From Hyphomicrobiales bacterium (lineage in GTDB: Bacteria > Pseudomonadota > Alphaproteobacteria > Rhizobiales > JALURZ01), in the NCBI GenBank assembly GCA_027058735.1, contig JALURZ010000118.1:1-12408 (forward strand): DNA of 12,408 nucleotides. Direction: 5' to 3'. A program made the position numbers and the translations under genes. This document shows, piece after piece, positions 1 through 5,241 of this stretch. The notes beneath the pieces were generated by a model. That model had not been told where the DNA came from, searched no databases, and saw only the letters and a program-made list of their open reading frames with translations. The number at the start of each line of letters is the position of its first letter. Positions within the stretch are counted from its first letter, which is position 1.

Positions 1-869
1 CCGCCGCGCCCGCGCCGATGGCCGGGCGCACCTTGATGAGCGACGCCGCGCAGAATGGCTTGCTGATCTGGCCGGCGTGGCGCGAGGGGAGCGCCCTTGG
101 CGTCAAAATCGTCACGGTTTTTCCCGATAATCCGTCGCGCTGCGGGCCGCTTCGCGCGGTCCAGGGGGTGTATCATCTGTTCGATGGCGAGACCGGCGCG
201 CCGCTGGCCATGCTCGATGGCATCGCGCTGACCTTTCTCAAGACGGCGGCCGACAGCGCGCTTGGCGCGGATTTTCTCGCACGGCGCGATGTGGCCGGAC
301 TGCTGATGGTTGGCGCAGGCGCGCTGGCCCCCCATCTCGTGCGCGCCCATGTCGCGCTGCGCCCCTCGATTGAAACCATTGCGATCTGGAACCGCACGCC
401 GGAGAAAGCCCACGCCCTTGCCGATGCGCTCGGCGATCCGGGACGCCGGGTCGCCGTTGCCCGCGATCTCGAGGCAGCGGTGCGTTCAGCCGACCTCATA
501 TGCTGCGCCACGGCTGCGCCAGAACCGCTGATCGAGGGACGCTGGCTCAAGCCCGGCGCCCATGTCGATCTGGTCGGCGGCTATATGCCGGCCATGCGCG
601 AGGCCGACGATGAGGCCGTCAGGCGCGCCACGATGTTCGTCGATTCGCGCCGGTTCACGATCGAGCATTGCGGCGATCTCACCGCACCCATCGCCGCTGG
701 CGTCATGACGCCGGGCGATGTCGCCGCCGATCTGTTCGACCTTGCCGCGGGCCGCCATCCGGGCCGGCGGGATGACCGGGAAATCACCCTGTTCAAGAAC
801 GGCGGCGGCGCGCATCTCGACCTGTTCATGGCCTGCGCATTGTACGAAACGCACAAAACAGGCCCGTGA
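1..869 (+). CDS. Ornithine cyclodeaminase/mu-crystallin family NAD(P)-dependent reductase, 5' end outside the window
   Basis: The frame is open to the left edge and ends at TGA 867-869. The family is 310-330 residues and only about 288 are present, so the true start is probably upstream; the ATG at 18 lies inside the conserved N-terminal region. Counting from that Met, visible marks are the conserved lysine in LGVKIVTVFPDNP (K30), the KTAADSALGADFLAR helix (75-89), a Rossmann dinucleotide loop VGAGA (98-102), WNRTPEKA (124-131), LVGGYMPAMREADDEA (185-200) and the C-terminal ITLFKNGGGAHLD. True ornithine cyclodeaminase carries a catalytic Asp in the GGD-P motif; here that position reads GGY-MP (Y189). 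A ketimine or cyclic-imine reductase (such as pyrroline- or piperideine-2-carboxylate reductase) is therefore more likely than a deaminase. The substrate is not determined. It probably ends its own unit, because a hairpin follows about 100 bases downstream. Confidence 0.9.
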   Translation, partial: AAPAPMAGRTLMSDAAQNGLLIWPAWREGSALGVKIVTVFPDNPSRCGPLRAVQGVYHLFDGETGAPLAMLDGIALTFLKTAADSALGADFLARRDVAGLLMVGAGALAPHLVRAHVALRPSIETIAIWNRTPEKAHALADALGDPGRRVAVARDLEAAVRSADLICCATAAPEPLIEGRWLKPGAHVDLVGGYMPAMREADDEAVRRATMFVDSRRFTIEHCGDLTAPIAAGVMTPGDVAADLFDLAAGRHPGRRDDREITLFKNGGGAHLDLFMACALYETHKTGP

Positions 870-967
870 AGGCCGATGACCCAGCCCGTCAGACATCCAT
901 TCACACCGCTCGCCGGCGCCACGGGAGGCCGGCGAACCGGATCGCGTCCGCCACGCACCCCGCCGAT

Positions 968-1005
968 CGGCGCTTTGCCCCCCCGGGGGGGGGGCGTTTT
1001 CGCCG
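968..1005 (+). terminator. Candidate terminator hairpin with a C7G10 stem
   Basis: Seven C (978-984) are followed directly by ten G (985-994), then CGTTTTC. Part of the run must form the loop, giving a GCCCCC/GGGGGC stem followed by GTTTT (996-1000). An outer stem CGGCG (968-972)/CGCCG (1001-1005) can close around it. It lies about 100 bases after the reductase stop, which is rather far for a terminator. The homopolymer runs are also prone to length errors in sequencing. Confidence 0.45.
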
Positions 1006-1094
1006 GGCATTACGCTGTCGCGGCCGCGATGGCCGCCTTTCGCGCATACAAGACCCGGGCTGCCCCGATCCGTGCGGCAGTATCGTGGAAAATG

Positions 1095-1118
1095 AACGCA
1101 AACATCTGATTTTGCGTT
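1095..1118. promoter_or_regulatory. Inverted repeat upstream of the cytochrome/FccB genes (candidate operator or weak terminator)
   Basis: AACGCAAA (1095-1102) and TTTGCGTT (1111-1118) are perfect inverted repeats separated by eight bases (CATCTGAT). The 24-bp symmetrical arrangement fits a dimeric regulator site. The right arm is followed by TTCTTTTC, so a low-GC terminator hairpin is the alternative. It lies about 65 bases before the candidate -35 box at 1183 on the strand of the sulfide dehydrogenase genes. Confidence 0.45.
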
Positions 1119-1182
1119 TCTTTTCAGGCTTCCATCCAGCCTGGACGATGCCCCTAATCTGAACAGGCGCCGGTGGGCATGC

Positions 1183-1211
1183 TTGACATCACGGTATTGT
1201 TACCATCTTAT
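1183..1211 (+). promoter_or_regulatory. Candidate sigma-70-type promoter for the cytochrome-fccB unit
   Basis: A perfect TTGACA (1183-1188) is followed after 17 bases by TCTTAT (1206-1211), four of six matches to the -10 consensus. Transcription would begin near 1218. If the promoter is real, the cytochrome must start at GTG 1242 and not at 1173, 1179 or 1212. The sequence context is AT-rich, so a chance match cannot be excluded. Confidence 0.4.
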
Positions 1212-1562
1212 ATGCGATGGTTGGAATATTGGGTTTTTTTGGTGTCGCGCACGATTTTTGCAGCAGTCCTGCTGATTGGTTTCGCATCATCCAAGGCGGT
1301 TGCGAACAAAGACAGGAATGAAGAAAAAATTGCATTTGGCGAGTATCTTTCCGGCGAATGCGTCACCTGCCATCTCATTTCGGGGACCAGCAAGGGCATA
1401 CCGTCGATTGTTGGTCTGGAGATTAAGACCTTTGTCTCCGTTATGCATGCCTATAAAGCCCGGAAACTGGACAACAAGGTCATGACCACGATCGCGAGCG
1501 CACTCTCGGATGAAGAAATTGAGGCGCTGGCGATCTATTTCGCATCAGTCAAACCCAGATAG
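1212..1562 (+). CDS. Small mono-haem c-type cytochrome, probable electron-accepting partner of FccB
   Basis: A single haem-binding motif CVTCH (residues 50-54 from ATG 1212) and a downstream Met in NKVMTTIA (M91, likely axial ligand) are followed by LSDEEIEALAIYFASVKP, the C-terminal helix typical of class I/FCSD-type cytochromes c. An export signal is visible: hydrophobic IFAAVLLIGFAS (15-26), then SKAVA with probable cleavage before Asn32, so the protein acts in the periplasm. The start is uncertain. The frame is open from GTG 1173 and ATG 1179, which would make the signal about 43 residues. ATG 1212 gives a plausible signal. GTG 1242 gives the most classical one (SRT then the hydrophobic core) and fits the TTGACA promoter, but lacks a clear ribosome site. 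The gene ends 25 bases before fccB. Classical FccA is di-haem, but this one has room for only one haem. Sampled stretches are about 40-52% GC, well below the neighbours (about 63%). Confidence 0.85.
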   Translation: MRWLEYWVFLVSRTIFAAVLLIGFASSKAVANKDRNEEKIAFGEYLSGECVTCHLISGTSKGIPSIVGLEIKTFVSVMHAYKARKLDNKVMTTIASALSDEEIEALAIYFASVKPR

Positions 1563-1587
1563 TCGGATCATAGAGGGAGGGAGTTCC

Positions 1588-2862
1588 ATGAAATTTTCGA
1601 GGCGTCAATTCAGCTTTCTGACAGGGGCGAGCGCGCTGACCTTGGGGTTGAGCGCGAACGCGCCGGCCGTTTTCGGCGCGGCCAGGCCAAATGTCGTCGT
1701 CATCGGCGGTGGCGCCGGCGGCGCGACGGCGGCGCGCTATATTGCAAAGGATTCCAAGGGCGCCATCCACGTCACGCTGATTGAGCCCAGCAAGCGTTAT
1801 TACACCTGCTTTTTCTCCAATCTCTATATCGGTGGTTTTCGCGACTACGCCTCCATTGGCCACAGCTATGCAACCCTCGCCACCCAGGGCGTGAACGTCG
1901 TGCACGACTGGGCGGTTTCAGTGGACCGCGCAAAGAAGGAGGTGGTGCTGGGCTCGGGCGCACGCGTGCCTTACGACCGGCTGATCGTTTCTCCGGGAAT
2001 CGATCTCAAATACGAGTCCGTGCCGGGCTATTCGGTGGCGGCTGCCGGGGTGTTTCCCCACGCGTGGAAATCAGGGACCCAGGCGCAATTGCTGAAGGCG
2101 CGGGTCGAGGCCATGAAGGAAGGCGGCAATTTCGTCATGATCCCGCCGCCCAATCCGTTCCGCTGCCCGCCCGGGCCATATGAGCGGGTATCGATGATCG
2201 CCCATCTGCTGAAACAGAAAAATCCAAAGGCCAAGATCATCGTTCTCGACCAGAAGGAAAAATTCTCCAAGCAGGGTCTGTTCCAGGAAGGCTGGGAGAA
2301 GCACTATCCCGGCATGATCGAATGGCATCCGCCCTCCGTGCATGGCGGCATCAAGAACGTCAACGCGCAGACCATGGAAATCGAGACCGATCTGGACACC
2401 TTCAAGGCCGATGCGGGCAGCGTCGTTCCCGCGCAGATGGCCGGGAACATCGCGCAGGTCGCGGGCCTGACCAACGAAAAAGGCTGGTGCTCCATTATTC
2501 CGGCCACCATGCAGTCGAAGGTCGATGAGAATATCCACGTCATCGGCGATGCGTCGGTGGCGTCCGCGATGCCGAAATCCGGCTTCGCGGCAAACAGCCA
2601 GGCCAAGGTCTGCGCCATGGCCGTTCGCGGCGCGCTGACCGGCGCGAAGACATTCGCCCCGCGTTTCGCCAACACCTGCTGGAGCCTGATCGCCACGAAT
2701 GACGGGGTCAAGGTCGGCGCCAAGTACAAGGCCGGCGAGACCAAGATCGAGGCGACGGAGAAATTCATCTCCAAGACCGGGGAAAAGGCGAGCCTGCGCA
2801 AGCAGACCTATATGGAATCCGAAGGCTGGTATGCAGGCATTACCGCCGATATCTTCGGCTAG
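1588..2862 (+). CDS. fccB: Flavocytochrome c sulfide dehydrogenase flavoprotein subunit (FccB/SoxF type)
   Basis: The product oxidises sulfide in the periplasm with an FAD cofactor and passes electrons to a cytochrome c. The start at ATG 1588 is set by a strong GGGAGGGAG ribosome site 4 bases upstream and by the Tat signal SRRQFSFLTG (residues 4-13). The frame extends farther upstream, but that part overlaps the cytochrome gene. The 424 residues match the family length. Visible features: FAD-binding VVVIGGGAGGATAARYI (36-52), the TCFFSN segment around C74, Cys193 in FRCPPGPYER and Cys364 in NTCWSLI. These last two correspond to the redox-active disulfide pair of the family. A second FAD-contacting motif, VIGDASVASAMPKSGFAAN, spans 318-336. 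The partner is presumably the cytochrome encoded just upstream. The gene ends at a strong hairpin terminator and converges with soxZ. The sequence appears intact. A sulfide:quinone reductase is less likely because of the Tat signal and the FRCPPGPYER motif. Confidence 0.95.
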   Translation: MKFSRRQFSFLTGASALTLGLSANAPAVFGAARPNVVVIGGGAGGATAARYIAKDSKGAIHVTLIEPSKRYYTCFFSNLYIGGFRDYASIGHSYATLATQGVNVVHDWAVSVDRAKKEVVLGSGARVPYDRLIVSPGIDLKYESVPGYSVAAAGVFPHAWKSGTQAQLLKARVEAMKEGGNFVMIPPPNPFRCPPGPYERVSMIAHLLKQKNPKAKIIVLDQKEKFSKQGLFQEGWEKHYPGMIEWHPPSVHGGIKNVNAQTMEIETDLDTFKADAGSVVPAQMAGNIAQVAGLTNEKGWCSIIPATMQSKVDENIHVIGDASVASAMPKSGFAANSQAKVCAMAVRGALTGAKTFAPRFANTCWSLIATNDGVKVGAKYKAGETKIEATEKFISKTGEKASLRKQTYMESEGWYAGITADIFG

Positions 2863-2887
2863 GCCCGCCGGCAACGACAACAACAAG

Positions 2888-2919
2888 AAATGGCCTCCCC
2901 GCCGGGAGGCCATTTTTTT
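2888..2919 (+). terminator. Strong rho-independent terminator between fccB and soxZ
   Basis: A 12-bp stem (2888-2899 with 2904-2915, core ATGGCCTCCC/GGGAGGCCAT) closes a CGCC loop and ends in seven T (2913-2919), starting 25 bases after the fccB stop. On the other strand the same stem is followed by TTTCTTG, so it may also stop soxYZ transcription arriving from the right, as expected between convergent genes. Confidence 0.9.
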
Positions 2920-2964
2920 CCCCACGAACCCGGCGAGCCCAACGCTCGCCCGCGCACCGGCGTT

Positions 2965-3288
2965 TCAGCCCACCGTAAGCGGCCCCTTCTTCGAATAGAC
3001 CTCGCCATTTTCGTCGTGCCAGGTCAACTCGATCTCGCCGCTCTTTTCCGCCTTGAAGGTGAACGCAATAAACGGATTGGCCGCGACCGAACCCTGCCAG
3101 TCGGACTCAAAGAATATTTCGCCGTCAAATTTCGCGGTGAACTTGTCGATGATCTGGCGGGGAATGAGCTTGCCGGTATCGGGATCCTTGCGCTGCCCCG
3201 ATTCCATCCTGTGCGAGATCAGCGATTTGATGGTGATGATATCGCCCGCCTTCACATTCCCGGGCACTTTCATGCGTATCTTCGCCAT
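2965..3288 (-). CDS. soxZ: Sulfur-carrier complex subunit SoxZ
   Basis: SoxZ pairs with SoxY to form the periplasmic carrier that holds sulfur intermediates during Sox-type thiosulfate oxidation. The 107-residue length is normal. Family marks are SHRMESGQRKDPDTGK (25-40), FTAKFDGEIFF (50-60), SVAANPFIAFTFKA (67-80) and the C-terminal WHDENGEVYSKKGPLTV. No signal peptide is present, as is usual for SoxZ, which is thought to be exported with Tat-targeted SoxY. ATG 3288 has GAGG eight bases upstream. The gap from the soxY stop is only 12 bases, so the two are co-transcribed and probably coupled in translation. The gene ends about 45 bases from the shared terminator. Confidence 0.96.
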   Translation of the reverse strand: MAKIRMKVPGNVKAGDIITIKSLISHRMESGQRKDPDTGKLIPRQIIDKFTAKFDGEIFFESDWQGSVAANPFIAFTFKAEKSGEIELTWHDENGEVYSKKGPLTVG

Positions 3289-3300
3289 TGCGCTGACCTC

Positions 3301-3780
3301 TTATGCTGCTCCGCATCCACCGACCGTGACCTTGACGAGCGCCTTGGTCATGTAGAGCCTGCCATCGCTCATCTCGGCCAGCGCAAAGACATTTTGCGAC
3401 TGGGCCAGGCGAATGCGCGAGGAAACTTCGGCCCTGCCGCTTTGCACCGTGAACCTGTAGCTGGCGGTCATGGGCACGGGATTGCCTTCGCTGAGAATAT
3501 GCACCGCCTTGACATGGTCGTCCGCACTCATCGGACTTTCGACGGACACACCGAGCGCCACCGAGTTGCCGTTCTCCGCGACTTCGGGAAGCTTCAGCGA
3601 AATCATTGTGCCTTCGGCGGGCACCGCATCGCCGATCAGTTTTTTCAAGGTGTCTTCGAATTTTCCGTTGGCACCCTTCGCCGCCCCCGGAAGGCCCGCC
3701 ACCAGAAGCGCCAGCGCGCCCGCGCCCGAGGCCACGACAAACTGCCGCCGGTCAAGGATTTCCAGTCCGACCCTTTTCAT
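3301..3780 (-). CDS. soxY: Sulfur-carrier complex subunit SoxY with C-terminal swinging-arm cysteine
   Basis: SoxY carries thiosulfate-derived sulfur on a cysteine at the end of a flexible C-terminal arm, which visits the Sox enzymes in the periplasm. Here the arm reads VTVGGCGAA, with Cys156 in a 159-residue protein; the family motif is usually GGCGG, so the last residues differ slightly. The start at ATG 3780 is chosen because it has AGGAG eight bases upstream and gives a normal Tat signal (LDRRQFVVASGAGALALLVAG, roughly residues 9-29). The frame continues to ATG 3849, but that adds 23 arginine-rich residues without a family match and would cover the promoter palindrome. Other marks are LPEVAENGNSVALGVSVESP (64-83) and RIRLAQSQNVFALAEMSDG (122-140). 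SoxXA, SoxB and SoxCD are not encoded nearby, so they must be elsewhere, or SoxYZ has another role here. Confidence 0.95.
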   Translation of the reverse strand: MKRVGLEILDRRQFVVASGAGALALLVAGLPGAAKGANGKFEDTLKKLIGDAVPAEGTMISLKLPEVAENGNSVALGVSVESPMSADDHVKAVHILSEGNPVPMTASYRFTVQSGRAEVSSRIRLAQSQNVFALAEMSDGRLYMTKALVKVTVGGCGAA

Positions 3781-3846
3781 CCGCCATTCTCCTGCCCACC
3801 GAGGCAAGCGGCCGGCCTCACCGCGCCCGTGAGATGAAAAATACCT

Positions 3847-3864
3847 CAAATCATATTAGATTTG
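3847..3864. promoter_or_regulatory. Palindrome at the soxY promoter (candidate operator)
   Basis: CAAATC (3847-3852) and GATTTG (3859-3864) form a perfect inverted repeat around ATATTA. It is a conspicuously AT-rich island in GC-rich surroundings, about 67 bases upstream of the soxY start. It sits where transcription from the candidate promoter to its right would begin, the position expected for a repressor site. The binding protein is unknown and none is encoded in the window. Confidence 0.5.
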
Positions 3865-3865
3865 G

Positions 3866-3895
3866 TGAATACACCACGATGCCGCGGCCGGTCAA
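3866..3895 (-). promoter_or_regulatory. Candidate promoter for soxYZ
   Basis: Read on the minus strand, TTGACC (3890-3895) matches five of six -35 bases. It is followed 17-18 bases later by GTATTC/TATTCA (3866-3872), a weak -10. Initiation would fall in the palindrome 3847-3864. It allows soxYZ to be transcribed separately from the transporter gene, whose stop is about 185 bases upstream of soxY. Confidence 0.4.
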
Positions 3896-3965
3896 GGTTG
3901 CATGTGGGCCGCGCGGAGACTTCCGCCCCGCCGCGATCGGCGCGAAATCGCCGCGTCCGTCCGCT

Positions 3966-5033
3966 TTAGGCCGCGCGCTCCATGTATTTGATGCCCGCGA
4001 CACCCCCCAGAACAATCGAAACGAGGGCAATCAGCGAACTGGCGCTCAATGTCGAAATCCCGCTCATGCCCTGCCCGATGGTGCAGCCCAGCGCCAGCAC
4101 CCCGCCGGTGCCCATCAAGGCACCGCCGATCATATGGCGCATGGTGTCTTTGTTGTCGTGGAACGCGCTGATTGCGAACTGGCGCGAAAAAACCGCCGCC
4201 AGAAAGGCCCCCAGGATCGCACCGCCGACGCTGGCAATGCCGAAATTCATGGTTGCGCCCGTATAGGTCATGAGATACTGCAATCCGTTTCCCGTTGGCG
4301 CAACGAAGGTCAGCGATGCAAGGCGGGCGGGCTCGAAATCGTCAGCGCCGAGCACCCCGGTCGCCCACCAGCCGGCGGTCACCAGGACCCCCAGACCGAG
4401 CCCCGCCGCGATATGGACGGGGGATCGCCGGAAGTCCCTGCTTGAGAAACAAAATACGATCAAACCAAGCACCGCCAGCGCGGCCACCGCCACGCGCCCG
4501 CCGCCTTCGGCAAACCCGAACAGCCCGGAGGCGATCGAGCCGAGATGCTGATCGGCGATATCGAGGGCCTTGAGGTCCAGCGCCGCGTTGGCCTGGATTG
4601 TCACGCGAGCCGGCGCGCTCAGCCCGCGCAGCGCCATATAGCCAAACAGGGCGATGAAAATCAGCACCACCAGCGCCCGCAGATCGCCGCCCCCGACGCG
4701 CACCAGATTCCGCCCCGGACAGCCGCTGGCGATCACCATGCCGAATCCGAACACGAGACCGCCGGCCACGGCCCCCAGCAGGTTGAGCGACGACCCCAGA
4801 TAAATGGATTGGCCAAGATCAATCAGCCCGAAATGGTGAAGCCCCTGGGCGCCAATGATCGCGATGGCTATGGCCAGCGCCCAGGCGCGCGCTCTGCGGT
4901 AATCGCCGAACGAGACGACATCGGAGATCGCGCCCATCGAACAGTAATTCGTCCGCTGGGTCAGCGCACCGAAGCCAAGGCCGATGATCAGCCCGGCAAT
5001 TCCCATCAATGTCGAAACTTCCAGGTCCTGCAT
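3966..5033 (-). CDS. YeeE/YedE-family membrane transporter, TsuA/SoxT-like, probable thiosulfate or sulfur-compound importer
   Basis: The family moves thiosulfate or related sulfur compounds across the inner membrane; characterised TsuA uses conserved membrane cysteines for relay. This 355-residue protein is almost entirely hydrophobic segments, with the three conserved cysteine motifs visible: QRTNYCSMG (C31), ASGCPGRNLVRVGGGD (C105) and ALGCTIGQGMSGIS (C317). The motifs recur in each half (SGCPGRN and GCTIGQG regions), consistent with the internal duplication of the family. A further non-motif cysteine is C195. ATG 5033 has GGGGAC about five bases upstream. It lies upstream of soxYZ on the same strand, which supports a sulfur substrate; SoxT, found with some sox operons, belongs to the same family. 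No TusA/TsuB-like partner is encoded beside it. Whether it imports thiosulfate or exports a sulfur species cannot be decided from sequence. Confidence 0.9.
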   Translation of the reverse strand: MQDLEVSTLMGIAGLIIGLGFGALTQRTNYCSMGAISDVVSFGDYRRARAWALAIAIAIIGAQGLHHFGLIDLGQSIYLGSSLNLLGAVAGGLVFGFGMVIASGCPGRNLVRVGGGDLRALVVLIFIALFGYMALRGLSAPARVTIQANAALDLKALDIADQHLGSIASGLFGFAEGGGRVAVAALAVLGLIVFCFSSRDFRRSPVHIAAGLGLGVLVTAGWWATGVLGADDFEPARLASLTFVAPTGNGLQYLMTYTGATMNFGIASVGGAILGAFLAAVFSRQFAISAFHDNKDTMRHMIGGALMGTGGVLALGCTIGQGMSGISTLSASSLIALVSIVLGGVAGIKYMERAA

Positions 5034-5079
5034 CGGGTCCCCGTTTTTTTCGTTTGCCGGTTTTTTGGTTTGGCGGCGG

Positions 5080-5112
5080 ATATGCAGTCACAACATTCGG
5101 TTTGTCTAATGT
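5080..5112 (-). promoter_or_regulatory. Candidate promoter with overlapping palindrome upstream of the YeeE/YedE gene
   Basis: On the minus strand TAGACA (5103-5108, five of six -35 matches) is followed after 17 bases by GCATAT (5080-5085), a weak -10. Overlapping the -35 box is an inverted repeat ACATT (5093-5097)-N10-AATGT (5108-5112). Within it, ATTC-N8-TAAT is one base away from ATTC-N8-GAAT, the site I recall for the persulfide-sensing repressor SqrR. The resemblance is short, so it is only suggestive. Confidence 0.35.
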
Positions 5113-5188
5113 AGATGAATTCCGGCGTCCCAACAACCGGCTCAGCGCCCTGCACAGGACCGGGCGGCGGCCGATTGCGGGCAATGGA

Positions 5189-5219
5189 ATGGGGCGCCCG
5201 GTTTACCTGAGCGCCCCAT
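5189..5219 (-). terminator. Hairpin after the substrate-binding protein gene (end of the liv-type operon)
   Basis: ATGGGGCGC (5189-5197) and GCGCCCCAT (5211-5219) form a perfect 9-bp stem with a 13-base loop, 22 bases past the stop of the binding-protein gene on the minus strand. There is no T-run after it (TCCATTGCC), so it may be a weak or factor-assisted terminator, or a hairpin stabilising the 3' end of the mRNA. Confidence 0.5.
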
Positions 5220-5241
5220 AGGATCTGATCCGCCTCGGCGT

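Larger units (their letters stand above)
870..1172. other. Non-coding interval with hairpins between the reductase and the cytochrome gene
   Basis: No reading frame here resembles a protein family; the frames present are arginine- and proline-rich artefacts of GC-rich sequence. The interval contains a 12-bp perfect palindrome CGCCGATCGGCG (961-972), a C7G10 block (978-994), a small hairpin GCGGCC-GCGAT-GGCCGC (1020-1036) followed by CTTT, and an AT-richer stretch from about 1085 carrying an inverted repeat (1095-1118). Base composition drops from about 70% GC to near 45-50% GC at about 1080, marking the transition to the sulfur genes. Confidence 0.6.

Noticed and set aside
961..972. CGCCGATCGGCG as a regulator site
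   Set aside because: A single 12-bp GC-rich palindrome without a promoter beside it; such sequences are frequent in GC-rich genomes.
866..1162. Open frames of 77-98 codons on + between the reductase and the cytochrome
   Set aside because: Arginine/proline-rich, cross the C7G10 hairpin and show no family pattern; typical chance frames in GC-rich DNA.
1510..1587. Longer fccB start at ATG 1510
   Set aside because: It would overlap the cytochrome gene and precede the Tat signal; ATG 1588 has an excellent ribosome site and the twin-arginine motif at its N-terminus.
2890..3837. 315-codon open frame on + across soxZ and soxY
   Set aside because: It is antisense to soxZ and soxY, which have clear family motifs and ribosome sites on the minus strand.
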